Positions 54,601 to 64,000 of a stretch of DNA of 64,000 nucleotides are shown here, one piece after another. Position numbers and translations under genes: made by a program. Each line of letters begins with the position of its first letter. The first letter of the stretch is position 1. The DNA comes from Tiliqua scincoides (Eukaryota > Chordata > Lepidosauria > Squamata > Scincidae): contig NC_089822.1 of assembly GCF_035046505.1 (NCBI RefSeq), forward strand, positions 102,742,659-102,806,658. The letters are read 5' to 3'. The notes beneath the pieces were generated by a model. The model worked only from the letters and a program-made list of their open reading frames with translations, searched no databases and was not told the origin of the DNA.

Positions 54601-57600
54601 TAGTCCCATTGAACACAGTGGAAAGTGAGATTTTTTTTCTAAGTAAATATGCATAAGACAAGGTTACACAGGTGTTTTCACATTGAATACTTCAAACTAT
54701 ATTTGACTCTGCTCCCTGCACCCTCTGGAGGCCGGCACCCCCTTAGGTAAGTTGAAAACACTACCCTCCCCCTGGCAGCAGCTCAATTGCTGCCTTCCTC
54801 CCCTCCCCACCCCTTAAAGGGCCAGAGCTAGGTGCTTCCCAGACTAGTGGGTTACAACCCACCAGTTTGGGAACCACTGGCTTAATAAATGTTCCCTTGC
54901 TGTTTTTTCATCTTCAGTCTCTCTAATTTAGTTCATCCTCTTCTTTTCCCCTGTACCACTGGTTATCTGGCACATGAACAGAAGTCCTGAACACCAACAG
55001 TCTCCTTCCTTTCCTTGGGCTCCTATTTGGCCCTTCCTCTCCTTCCAACTCTTGCCTGCTTGAGTTAATATTTAGATTTTTGAAATGTGCTGATCTTGCA
55101 CCTGGCAGTTACCAGTGAATAAACGTTTTGTATCTCATGCCTGTCAAAATCAACACAACTAAGGAGATTCCAACAAGTCTAAAGTACACAGATTTCAAGG
55201 TAAATTGCAAATCAGACACATTGGCAGATTCTGAATATTGGTGATGTTGGGTTCAGCTGTCTTCTCTGGGCATCCTGAGAGGTGTTCGTTTGAGACAGGA
55301 AGCACCTAGCAGACCTCCTGCCTCCCAAGTGCCCCAGTTTTGTAGAGCAGGCAACCCCACTGTGGTGCTGGAGGTACACGTAGTCTCTCTTTGCTTTCCA
55401 GCCCACTACATCCAAGTCTTGAAATGCCGGCAGAAGTGCATCCTCGACATTGCCACCAAGCCAGGGAGGGTGTCTTCTATTGAAGACTTCATCCCATCTC
55501 ATTTTGATTTGCTGCAGTTTGCCTATGATAGAGGTAAGTGGAGGATTGTTCTGTTGAGAGGGAGCCAGAGGTGCTTGTCTGCTTGGCCTGCCCAATGGCC
55601 ATGAGATCTAGATTGCTTGCGTGATCAACGGAGCAGTGACCAGGCTGATTTCCTCTCTTTCAGTTGGGAATCAGGCCCTTGCAGCTGAATGTGCAGCAAC
55701 CTACTTACTGTTCTATCCATCAGATGAGGTGATGCTGGAGAAGTTGAAACAATATCAAGCAGCATTGGGAGAGGAAATTCCAGTCACACCTAGGGAGGTA
55801 CCAACAGTATTTCCTCTAGCTGAAATTTCTCTTAGCCCTTCCCATGCAAATATTCAGACTGGGTATAATGCAGAGGAAGTTAGATGCATTTTTGGCCCCA
55901 TTAGAAAAAACTCAAGTGTGATGTTTAAGCACCTCATACATTAGTATCACCAATAATGCATGCCAAATTCTTACTTTCACTGGTGTTGCACATTACTCCT
56001 AATCTCATCCACAGGCTATCTATCATTATGTGCAGAGGACTCTCATGGAGAAAAAACTGATTTACTATGCAGTGGAGCACCTTGGAGAAACTTTTAATGA
56101 CCCTGTAAGTACCTGTTAGCCTCCTGGAATGTGCATTCTTCATGGGCTCACCTTATGGGAATTCAGGCGCAATCCTAACCCCTTATGCCAGTACTTTCCA
56201 GCACTGGCATAGCGGTGCCAATGCGATGTGTGCTGCATCCTGCAGTTGGGTGTCACTCACGGAGGCCTCTTCAAAGTAAGGGAATGTTTCTTCCCTTATC
56301 TCAGAGCTGCATTGCCCTTATGTCAGTGCTGGAAAGCACTGACATAAGGGGTTAGAATTGCGCCCTTCTTTACTTATTAATTTACAAAGCTCAGCTTGAT
56401 GAATTGTTATCTGGGCAATGAATCGTGAATATAGGGGAGCTCTTCTCCCAGTGCTTGAGATTAAGTGATGAACAGGAGGAAATCCTATCTTAAGGAAAAT
56501 TGGTGACATTCAAGGGAAAGGTGCAGTCATACAGCTGCTGCCAGTTGAATGTGGGAAATCTCCAAAGCCAGGAGTATGCAAATTTTCCTAGCAAAAGGCA
56601 TGCTGTTTACTTCCCCAATACCTAGATACCTCAATGCAAGCTGAAGGAAGCTGGCCAATAAAATTCCTTAACCTGTTGTGCCTCCTTGTTGAGTGAATTA
56701 GCTGTGGTAGGGGCATGTGTTTGTGCTGTGGTGATTAGAATTATGAATCTCATCCATCTCATGGGCTCTTTTGCTTCCCTCAAAAGCAGCAATGCAGCAG
56801 TGCTCCTAGTACCTTGAAGGAGGTGGATATAAGTTAACTGATTCATGAATCTGAGAAGTTATGAAGAATTTTGTGGAACTAAGTCCATGAATCTGTTTTT
56901 TTTTTAAGGAATCATGGACTCCAGAGGAGTTGATTCCTGAAGACATGAAGGAAAAACACAAGTAAGGCCCAAAGCACCAACTTAGAAGTGGCATTCTGGG
57001 ATGGTTTGAGGAGGGTTGTCGCTTGCCCCTTTAAGCATTAGCACAAAACAAAAAAGGTATTTTGGTTATTGCTGAGCTTTTTAATTGAGGAGGTACCCTA
57101 ATGGTCTGTAATTCTGCTGCTGATTATTTTTTCTTTTTTTAATTAATCTGAAGAGAAGAACAGGAGAAGCAGAGGCGGAAGGCGCCAGATATGGGACAGC
57201 CAGAGATGAATGGTGAGTAGCAGAGAAGATATTATTAATTTTATTCACATCAAAATGACAACACAGCAGATAATGATCATATACACACACAAAAACACAA
57301 CACTTATCAGCTGGTAAATCCTCATCCACACGGACATCTGCCTGACATCTAGGTGTAGATGAGGTACCGACGAAGGATGAACGCTGTGCCAGTTATGGCA
57401 GTCTTCTGTAATTCGACTGGTGTTATTGCTGGGCATCCAGTTGTGCAAAGTTGTTGTTGTTATTATTATTATTGAAAATACTGATGTGCAAGGAGAAAGG
57501 GCTGAATATTCTCAAGTTTTAAGAAGATTGGCCCTAGACTAGAACAAGCATTAGGGTCTTTGGAACAGAGCTGCATAGGTGCCATAACATTTTAAAACAC

Positions 57601-60600
57601 CATCAATTTCATTTTAAATCCAGTTTTAAATGGATCATGTTTCTAGCCTCTGTGGCTGGAGAGAAAAAATCTTGAAAATATATCAGGCATTTTGGCTGTT
57701 GCCAAAAGGCAAAGAGGCACTGGAAAGAGGATGGGTTTTTTTTTTATAGAATTAAAGTTGGCTCAGGTAGGGTGGTTAGCTTTGATTTTAATTTTTTGGG
57801 ATTTCCTCAGGGTTTGAAAAGCCTATTGTTAGAAGTTCTGAATTGCTGGAGCTCAACTCTGAAGCTTTCAATCCCATTTACAGAAGCAGATGGACTGGAG
57901 GAAAATTTCATTGTTAACTGTTTAAGAGGCAAGAATAAGTTGGAAAACCAAAAATAGTCATGGGGGATTAGGAGCTTGTTGACCATACTTGCTGACTGAC
58001 TTTTGGTTTTCAGATATGTCTGCAGATTCAGGCAACAACCAGAATGAGAAAACAAAACACATACTGTTTGATGGAATACTACTACTATTACAAATATTTA
58101 TACAGCGTACTGGTTTTCAACAAAAGAAGTTCATAAAGCATTTTAAGTAGCAACGCTAAGCGTGAATAAAGCATTTTGTGTAGACTCTATGTTCAGTGTC
58201 ACTGAACTTCCTCTCTCACACTCTCTTCTATCCAGTCCAGCTTTCTTGATGCCCTTGGTTAACTTTCATGTCACAGCGGGGCCATTGTTATTTTTGGAAG
58301 TGTGTCAGTTGCCTGGTCGTGGCTTGGTTTGCAAAGCCCTCTGTGGGATCAGAAAGCCTTTGTGTTTTGTTGGACACTCTGCTCTGCTCTATGTGCCTGC
58401 ACCAGGTGAGATGAGAACATCCATATCAAGGTGCAGGGCTTTCAACACAATTGCTCCGAGACTGTAGAATGAATTCAACAATGAGATTCAAAGCTGCTTT
58501 GTTCTTACAACTTTTTGGATGGTGTTGAAAACTGACCTCTTCCAAAAATGCTTGTCAGCACTGAGTTTGCACTATAGAGTTATGTTGCTGCTGCGGTTGA
58601 TTGTATTGTCCTATTGTTTTTAATTTGTTGTATTACTTTTTATTTTCTATTGGAAGCTATCTGGAGTCCTGGGTACATTTGTCCTGGAGTTCTAGGCAGG
58701 GGGCAAATGTTTTCAGTAAGTAATAAAGTAATGCAGGTCCCTTCTGGCTTCCATTACCTCAGTGGCTCTTGTTGCAGAGGACCTAAAAAGCCTGGAATGC
58801 TACTCTCACAGTTGAGTAGCGGGGTGGGGGGGGGGGAGACCTTTTAGTTGATTTCTGAGCTGCAGGGACAATAGTGGGCCACTAAAGTGTATTTATGCCA
58901 TCAACTTTCAAACAACAACTTGGAAGTACAGAGTAGTTGAGTGGTTTTGGAGCCTTTTAACAGAACATTATAGATATGGTAGACTGCTTGGGACTTTCTC
59001 CTGTGGATCACTTCTATAACATACTGCCCTTCTCATTTTCCCAGGAATATTACCCTTTGAGGGTATCACCATCACTATGGATTTCCGCCAACTTAACGGG
59101 TCGCAGAGGGTCGTCTTCGACAGTGTCCTGACTGAATCTGAATGCAAAGACATCCTCCGTCTTGCTGAGGTGAGGACAGATGCCAACATCTTCTCAACAC
59201 TACCAGTTCTAGCAGAAAGGGAGCTTTGATATTGGGGAGGGAGGAGCCAACTGAATCTCTCGCATCTTTCATATCTATTTCAGGCAGCTGGAGGAACAGG
59301 AGATGGCTATCGTGGCAGGCGTTCTCCTCACACCCCACATGAGAGATTTGAAGGGTTGACTGTGTTAAAGGCCTTTCAGGTAAGTATCTTGGCAACTTCT
59401 CAATGAATAAGTGCCTAGTTTTTTGCATGTTTCTTCACCAGAGCATATAGGAGAGCAGAGAAAGACCAAAGCTGGAATGTGAGATCTATATGCCAGAATA
59501 CACTGCCAAAATAGAAACAAGTTTTCTGAGGTGCACATGCTCATACCCACACACACTTACATTCTCGTACTGTGGGTTGAACTACACATTGGTGGTGAAT
59601 GAGTGTAACTCCTTGGTTAACTCCTCTCCTTGGCTGCCTTCCTTTAGAGCAGGGGTCTCCAAACGTTTTGGCCAGAGGGCCACATGAAATATCTGGCGCA
59701 GTGCTGAGGGCCTGAAAAAAATTTAAATATAAAATTTAAATAAATAAATTAGAGATGGAACTTAGATGAATGAATAAATGAATGAGTGGGCTCGTTCACT
59801 AAGCCTCTCCGGCCCTCAGAACACTCTCCAGATGCAATCAGAGCACAGCTCTGGTCATGTTCAGTCGAGTGGGCCAGAGGCTTTCAGGGGACAAGAGGCT
59901 GGCCGTGGGCCGGATAGAGGCTCGCTGCCTGCCGCATCTGGCCCCCGGGCCGGGGTTTGGAGACCCCTGCATTAGAGGAATGGCTGCATATTCCAGTAGG
60001 TCTTATATTTTGTTTTCTTTTTCTTTCACACGTACATACAAGTGTGCCTGAACTTGTATAAAAATTAAGCACTTGTATAAGACTTTCACTTATGCATTTG
60101 TGTCTCCGAGCTGACTGAGGAGAGCGCTGTGAACTGGAGAGATGTTAAATTATTCTTGCAAGCAAGTGAAAAATCCCGGAAAATTGTAGAATCCTATTTT
60201 ACCCCTGGGAAAGATCTCTATTTTTCTTTCACTCATCTTGTGTGCCGCACTGCTACTGAGGGTAAGGAACTTATGCACCCATCTCCTTTCACTCTTTTGA
60301 CTCCTTTCTAGTTACATAGTGACCCACACTGATGAGGAGTCTTCATTGATAATTAGCATATAGTATTTTGCATGGTGAAGCTCTAACAAGATTCACGGCA
60401 CAATCCTATCCTGGTGTTGCATTGGTGCAGCAGCTTCTGTGCCAGCCTAGGCTGTTACAAACTTGCCATAAATCACATTGCAACAGCCTAGCATTTAGGA
60501 GTGCCAGCGGGAAGGTCTGTGCCTTTCTTCTAGTGCCAGATTTGGAGGAAACGCATGCTGGAGCAGGTAAAAGCTGCTTGAGCAGTGCAGCGGCAGGAGA

Positions 60601-61196
60601 AGGGCAGGAAGGGGAAGTAATGGAAGGCAGGGAGGAATGTAATGGGGCAGAGAGAGGGCAGAAACAGGACAGACCAGACCCAGGAGGGAGTGGGATAGAC
60701 AGCACTAGCACACCAGTATCCCCCTTTCAGAGCCTGAAAACCCAACACAAGGACTTGCACCAGCTGTTTAGCAGATGCAAATCCAAATTGCCCTATTGAG
60801 CGGGCAGTGTCCCCTTATGTAAATGTCTCCTTAACTTAGGAAGACCTCCAGCCTGCTCGATCTCTGCATAGGATGCAGTGTGGTCACGCTGACCTCAGTG
60901 CATTGGCACATGATAACTGGCACATGGCTGTTTTTCTTGTTGAACAGAAGCAGCCACATTTAGCAGCCATAAGTTTCTAAGATGTTGTTGGGAGCAAGGC
61001 AGTTACAGCTTTCACTGGCTTCCTTTTAGGAGAACAGGAAGGTCGCATGGACCTGAGCCACCCAGTCCATGCTGACAATTGCCTCCTGGATCCAGAGGGA
61101 AACACATGTTGGAGGGAACCTCCTGCCTACATATACAGAGACTACAGGTGAGACATTGAGGGGGAAGCCTGAGGTAATATATAATTTTTAAAGTAG

Positions 61197-61265
<69 letters not shown>

Positions 61266-63754
61266 CTCCATAAATACTCTCTTAATATTAATTACTCTTT
61301 TTTTAAAAGATCATCCTGTACACATTTCAAAAAGAGTTGCAAACAGCTCTGGGATTTGGGGAGGGAATTTATGATGTCCTAAGTGGCAGTCAGTAGCCAC
61401 CTTCCACTGATGGATCTTACCCCATTCAAGCTCTGCCATGTTAAAAAGCCGCACAACCAGGTGTCTTTCTGTGGATGTTTTCCCCTTCCCAATCCCTTCT
61501 CCCCTTCCCAGTCTTTTACTATTCTTGGACCTGCACCAGCAAAATGGCTGGTTACTGTTACTGAAAATCAGAAAATCCTTCTTCCAGGGAGAAAGGCAGT
61601 CTTCAAAACTGGGCTAGACATTACAGTTGCCAGGACTATCAGCGCCCTAGAAATGAGAGTTCTGTTTCCCCTTCCCCACCACAGTTGAAACATTTAGCAG
61701 AGCTCAGAGCATGAATTGGGGAGGCCATCCTGTTATAAGTTTCCCTGTCCCCCAATTCAGTTCCTGGTAGGCAGCCTTCCCTCTAAGCTAATGCAGTTAT
61801 ACAACTCAAATCAGAGCGCCGCACAGCTCCCATCACGGAGCTTGACAATGATGTCACTGTCAAGTGCTCCAGAGCTGTGTCTGCACAGCTGTATGCAGGC
61901 TGTTCACTCACACTCCCTGGTAAAATTACAGGGAACATTGCTGGTGGGAGGAAGTCATTTATTTTATTCTATCTGTTCTACCTGTCAAAAAAAATATATA
62001 GATAACAAAAAACCCTCAGTTCCTATTGTCTGATTCACTCAGTCACTGCTGCTGAACATTACAGTCATACCTCTGGTACCACAGCTTCCTTTAGTGCTAA
62101 TTTGTTATAGCTCTTTGTCCCGGCATGATTGACAGCCATTCCACCCAGTGGGAGCAGTACATTCTGTGCCAGTGAGCACCTGTTTCCTGAATAAAATGTG
62201 TCCTATAGCACTGTTTTGCCCAGCACTGGAGAGAACAAATCTCCTACGTTGTTGGAGGTATTGCTATACAGCGGTAATGGGTGATGCAGAAAATTCACCA
62301 CCAGGGATGCTTTGTGGTGGCAACCTTAATATATAGCCTAGTTCTGAAAAATGACTGAGAAATCTCATGAACTCCTCTCTCTGTTGGCAGCCACTTGCAA
62401 CCTTAGCTACTCTCCCATTTCTCTGCAGTGCAATCCTCTACCTGAATGATGACTTCCAAGGGGGGAACCTCTTCTTCACTGAGACAGATGCTGTGACTGT
62501 TACAGTGAGTCTGGGCCAAGGACTGGGCAGGGGAAAGGGAAGAACAGCAAGGACTGGGATTAGGAAACTGACCTTTGTGGAGTTAGACTGTTCGTCCATC
62601 TAGGAGGTTATTACTATCAACTCTGACTGGTAGGGACTCTCCCGCTTTCCAGACAGCAGCCTGCCTGGAGAGAGCGGGGATTGAACCTGGGACTTTCTGC
62701 ATGCAAAGCAGGTGCTCTGCGACTGAGCTACAGGACAGCTCCATGCAGTAATTCTGCCCCTCCTCTACAACAGGATCCATCCCTAGCAACCCAGCAGATT
62801 CAAATTGGAAAGCTGAAGGCAAATCCAGTCAAATGTTGTGACAGGATAGACATTAACTCTTTCTCTAACTGATATGCCCAGCTCTCTGCCAGTCTCTGTA
62901 TTCATTTCGCCTTCCATTCATCAATCCTGTGTAGCCCCCTTTGTTTTAGACTAGAACATGTGGACATTGTCCCATCCTCAGCTGTTCATAGAGGTGCTAC
63001 TCAGGTTTCTTGCAAGACTGGGCAGGGGAAGGGAGCTGATTGTGTGAGAGCCAGTGATTTACCACTGTCCCCCCCCCTCTCTCTGTGGCAGGCCCAAGTG
63101 CGCCCTAAATGTGGGAGGCTGGTGGCCTTCAGCTCTGGTGGGGAAAACCCCCATGGTGTGTGGGCAGTGACCCGTGGAAGGCGTTGCGCCATTGCTCTCT
63201 GGTACACCCTTTCTCCAGAGCATGCAGAACAGGTGAGATTCAGGGGAAAGGAGGGGGTGGGAGGAAAGAGTCCAATGACATTGTTTAAACATGTGTATAC
63301 TTGATGGGGAAAACTGTGCTACTTGGAAACCTGGAGTTTTCAGGTAGCAATGGGAAGGATAAAAGCATCATATGGATTCCAAGTGAGGAGGTGTTTCTTA
63401 CTAGCTGGAGAATGGGTTTGAAACTACTTGGTAAGGACATATCTTTGAGGAAGACAGAGACCGTCAGGTTGTGGAGTTCTCCAAGGCCATTTCCCCTTTG
63501 CTCTCTCCACACATCTGCAATGTCTCTGGTTGTAGGAACGGGCCCCTGCAGAAGAGCTGGTGAGACGGAAGGAGACGGAACAGGAGCAATCGCATTCAGA
63601 TGGCAAGGATAATACAGGAAACGGGCCTGGCAGTGGAGACTCACCAGAGCCCCCTGTTTCTAAGGGACGAGCCAGATCTGCTAGCCGAAGGAACAAGCCA
63701 AGCTCAGAGCCTGGGCTACAGTCCGAAGTGCTACGAACCAGAGATGAATTCTGA
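50327..63754 (+). CDS. P3H3: P3H3 (LEPREL2), prolyl 3-hydroxylase-family ER protein, complete
   Basis: P3H3 works in the ER on procollagen; the family is named for proline 3-hydroxylation, and mammalian P3H3 acts with P3H4 and lysyl hydroxylase 1 in collagen lysine modification. Exons: 50327-50740, 51633-51785, 53236-53431, 55402-55533, 55664-55797, 56015-56104, 56909-56961, 57154-57212, 59045-59169, 59284-59379, 60111-60261, 61030-61147, 62429-62504, 63092-63232, 63536-63754. They join in frame to 718 residues plus TGA; human has 736. Order: signal peptide (1-18); TPR-like region with four CxxxC motifs (63-67, 97-101, 225-229, 263-267); acidic run 234-243; 2-oxoglutarate/Fe(II) dioxygenase domain with H548-x-D550, distal H620 and R630; C-terminal RDEF, an ER-retrieval-like tail. 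P3H1/P3H2 are excluded by the closer match to human P3H3 and by the gene order. Confidence 0.94.
50818..50938 (+). mobile_element. CR1 3' end fragment
   Basis: GTGTGCCCCCTGAGCCACTG, GAGATACAGGAAGCTGGACC and CTGATCCAGCCAGGC in P3H3 intron 1. It carries a short internal duplication, GGGCCACTTGTGGGCCACTG. Confidence 0.7.
50980..51333. mobile_element. Non-autonomous hAT element (inverted copy of the 43906 family)
   Basis: The ends CAGTGGTTCTCAAACTTTTA and AGTTTGAGAAACACTG are flanked by ACTTAGAG and CCTTAGAG. It contains the captured B segment at about 51103-51160. In P3H3 intron 1. Confidence 0.87.
51602..51629 (+). repeat. (CT)n microsatellite serving as a pyrimidine tract
   Basis: About 14 CT units end four bases before the exon 2 junction (CCAG|CTTAAG). 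Confidence 0.9.
51633..51785 (+). CDS. P3H3: P3H3 exon 2
   Basis: 51 codons, phase 0. It encodes HTFFVANPQHLQMREDIEKYR, ending in EAMPHW as in human (ETPPHW). The acceptor's pyrimidine tract is a CT microsatellite. Confidence 0.95.
53236..53431 (+). CDS. P3H3: P3H3 exon 3: CxxxC motif 3 and acidic run
   Basis: It encodes YETGVHHYSMDDYQQAV, CRALC, seven consecutive glutamates in a near-pure GAG repeat, then GLFEAIA. Exits in phase 1. Confidence 0.94.
54571..54667. mobile_element. B-type element, decayed
   Basis: GTTCAATCCTATGCAAGC, TTAGTCCCATTGAACACAGT, CTAAGTAAATATGCATAAG. In P3H3 intron 3. Confidence 0.65.
54840..54885. mobile_element. hAT right-end fragment
   Basis: GTGGGTTACAACCCACCAGT then TTGGGAACCACTGG, matching the right end of common vertebrate hAT MITEs. 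No left end seen. Confidence 0.45.
55402..55533 (+). CDS. P3H3: P3H3 exon 4: CxxxC motif 4
   Basis: Acceptor TTGCTTTCCAG. It encodes HYIQVLKCRQKC and ATKPGR, matching human HWIQVLQCRQRC and ATRPGR. Phase 1 out. Confidence 0.94.
55664..55797 (+). CDS. P3H3: P3H3 exon 5
   Basis: It encodes VGNQALAAECAATYLLFYPSD and QYQAALGEE, matching human LLFYPEDE and QYQAQLGE. Donor GTACCA, phase 0. Confidence 0.92.
56015..56104 (+). CDS. P3H3: P3H3 exon 6
   Basis: 30 codons, phase 0. It encodes LMEKKLIYYAVEHLGETFNDP, the counterpart of human LGEKRQLYYAMEHLGTSFKDP. Confidence 0.94.
56167..56365. mobile_element. A-type variant with longer arms
   Basis: GCGCAATCCTAACCCCTTAT ... ATAAGGGGTTAGAATTGCGC. The arms run through CCAGTACTTTCCAGCACTG, longer than in other A copies. 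In P3H3 intron 6. Confidence 0.8.
56909..56961 (+). CDS. P3H3: P3H3 exon 7
   Basis: It encodes ESWTPEELIPEDMKEKH and exits in phase 2. Human has PDPWTPAAFIPEALREKLRE here. Confidence 0.9.
57154..57212 (+). CDS. P3H3: P3H3 exon 8
   Basis: It encodes KEEQEKQRRKAPDMGQPEMN and exits in phase 1. This linker is charged and poorly conserved. The acceptor was chosen by phase; a second AG two bases downstream would break the frame. Confidence 0.82.
57220..57475. repeat. Unidentified repeat-like sequence with (TTA)n tail
   Basis: It runs from an A/T start to GTTGTTGTTATTATTATTATT. The ending and intron location (P3H3 intron 8) suggest a retroelement, but I do not recognise the body. Confidence 0.3.
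58330..58735 (+). mobile_element. LINE 3' end, L2-like, diverged
   Basis: The + strand reads APRL, NEFNNEI, LKTDLFQKCL, the decayed counterpart of the 215-650 element's ELWNTLPLEL and LKTFLFQKAF. The tail is GCAGGGGGCAAATG and AAGTAATAAAGTAATG. Confidence 0.55.
59045..59169 (+). CDS. P3H3: P3H3 exon 9
   Basis: It encodes FEGITITMDFRQLNGSQRVVF and ESECKDILRLAE, matching human LEGVTLTQDSRQLNGSERAVL. Confidence 0.94.
59284..59379 (+). CDS. P3H3: P3H3 exon 10
   Basis: 32 codons. GYRGRRSPHTPHERFEGLTV is identical to human over this block. Phase 0 both sides. Confidence 0.96.
59650..59969. mobile_element. Non-autonomous hAT element, 320 bp
   Basis: The ends CAGGGGTCTCCAAACGTTTT and GGGTTTGGAGACCCCTG are flanked by CTTTAGAG (59642-59649) and CATTAGAG (59970-59977). 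Third member of the 5674 family. In P3H3 intron 10. Confidence 0.88.
60111..60261 (+). CDS. P3H3: P3H3 exon 11
   Basis: It encodes LTEESAVNWRDVKLFLQASEK, then YFTPGKDLYFSFTHLVCRTA, matching human YFSPERPLHLSFTHLVCRSA. Phase 1 out. The acceptor (GTGTCTCCGAG) is less typical but the phase fits. Confidence 0.9.
60395..60900. mobile_element. C-type element
   Basis: Starts GGCACAATCCTATCCTGG. The right end near GCATAGGATGCAGTG is diverged. In P3H3 intron 11. Confidence 0.4.
61030..61147 (+). CDS. P3H3: P3H3 exon 12: iron-binding HxD
   Basis: It encodes EQEGRMDLSHPVHADNCLLD, then CWREPPAYIYRDY. H548 and D550 supply the metal-binding HxD pair. Phase 2 out. Confidence 0.96.
61198..61262. repeat. 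(AT)n microsatellite
   Basis: About 65 bp of uninterrupted AT in P3H3 intron 12. Confidence 0.97.
61775..61935. mobile_element. Possible hAT-like fragment
   Basis: CTTCCCTCTAAGCT near the left and ACAGGGAACATTG near the right resemble the termini of a common amniote DNA repeat (TTCCCTCTAAGC / GAGGGAACATTG). The interior is not recognised. Confidence 0.35.
62429..62504 (+). CDS. P3H3: P3H3 exon 13
   Basis: It encodes AILYLNDDFQGGNLFFTETD, a beta-strand pair of the double-stranded beta-helix core, almost identical to human. Confidence 0.96.
62562..62742 (-). mobile_element. tRNA-derived SINE (MIR/CORE-like)
   Basis: Antisense copy: GACTGTTCGTCCATCTAGG, GGGGATTGAACCTGGGACTT, TCTGCATGCAAAGCAGGTGC, TCTGCGACTGAGCTACAG. 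The reverse complement has box A (TAGCTCAGTCGCAG) and box B (GGTTCAATCC). In P3H3 intron 13. Confidence 0.85.
63092..63232 (+). CDS. P3H3: P3H3 exon 14: distal His and 2-oxoglutarate Arg
   Basis: It encodes VRPKCGRLVAFSSGGENPHG and VWAVTRGRRCAIALWYTL. H620 is the distal iron ligand, and R630 is placed to bind 2-oxoglutarate. Confidence 0.96.
63536..63754 (+). CDS. P3H3: P3H3 exon 15: variable tail and ER-retrieval-like end
   Basis: 72 codons plus TGA. It encodes a charged, low-complexity tail ending RDEF. Human ends REEL, and P3H1 and P3H2 end KDEL, so RDEF is a variant retrieval signal. Confidence 0.9.
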   Translation, partial: ERAPAEELVRRKETEQEQSHSDGKDNTGNGPGSGDSPEPPVSKGRARSASRRNKPSSEPGLQSEVLRTRDEF

Positions 63755-63918
63755 GCAGGATGGATGGGCACCAGCCTTGCAACACTTGCATGGGCCTTCA
63801 CCCAAGTGAAGAGCTTGTGTTGTACTGCTGTTCAGGCCTCTTTACAATGAGCTAAGGAAGTCTGCCTTCCTTCCACAGGACATTATGAGAAATATGGCAT
63901 CAGAATGTGACTTTAGAC

Positions 63919-64000
63919 CAGAGATTTTCAACCTTTCTCATCTCATGGAACACTGAGATGGCCCTAAAATTGTCAAGGCAGACCATCAGTTTTTTGACAA
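63919..64000. mobile_element. hAT element left end, cut by window edge
   Basis: CAGAGATTTTCAACCTTTCT, CATCTCATGGAACACTG, AAAATTGTCAAGGCAGACCA, TCAGTTTTTTGACAA. This resembles a widespread amniote hAT MITE. Confidence 0.65.

Noticed and set aside
62690-62742. tRNA gene on the minus strand
   Set aside because: The A and B boxes belong to a SINE head; the flanking SINE body is present and no acceptor-stem pairing is evident.
1-64000. Endogenous retrovirus or other capsid- or envelope-bearing element
   Set aside because: I saw no long terminal repeats, no primer-binding-site-like start and no gag, pol or env-like reading frames. The only reverse-transcriptase-related fragments are LINE 3' ends.
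1-64000. CRISPR array or bacterial operon structure
   Set aside because: Repeats here are dispersed and palindromic rather than regularly spaced, and the genes are spliced vertebrate genes.

Overview
The window is vertebrate genomic DNA, almost certainly from a squamate reptile (lizard or snake). It holds three split host genes, all on the + strand: the 3' nine-tenths of CD4 (948-9468; the leader exon lies upstream of the window), GPR162 (coding exons 30898-43193, with a CpG-island first exon ending near 26014), and P3H3/LEPREL2 (50327-63754, complete). This is the CD4-GPR162-P3H3 order known from human chromosome 12p13. The squamate call rests on Sauria-type tRNA SINEs, CR1 3' ends, and very abundant short palindromic repeats ending in AATCCTATCC/GGATAGGATT.

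Layout: 1-650, LINE 3' end; 948-9468, CD4 exons for Ig domains D1-D4, transmembrane segment and Lck-binding tail; 9469-25230, intergenic and repeat-rich, with nested hAT elements, an RTE-type LINE 3' end, CR1 fragments and hairpin repeats; 25230-26350, CpG island with the probable GPR162 promoter and noncoding exon 1; 26015-30883, intron 1; 30898-43193, the four GPR162 coding exons with two long introns; 43194-50326, intergenic, ending in a GC-rich P3H3 promoter region; 50327-63754, fifteen P3H3 coding exons; 63919-64000, start of another hAT element cut by the window edge.

I joined exons by matching splice sites, reading phase and remembered human protein sequences. All three models close in frame: about 441 residues of mature CD4 plus stop, 574 residues of GPR162 and 718 residues of P3H3. 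The genes are neighbours but do not form a pathway: CD4 is the T-cell coreceptor, GPR162 is an orphan receptor-like membrane protein expressed in brain in mammals, and P3H3 is an ER collagen-modifying enzyme.

The most distinctive non-genic content is a layered set of non-autonomous repeats that share the same termini. I call them B (about 88 bp), A (about 178 bp) and C (about 450-580 bp, GC-rich). Roughly 30 copies occupy about a tenth of the window. They are nested in each other, carried inside a hAT element, and stacked directly upstream of both the GPR162 and P3H3 promoters. I found no CRISPR array, no true tRNA or rRNA gene, and no retroviral coding region. All family names come from recall, since no search was possible.
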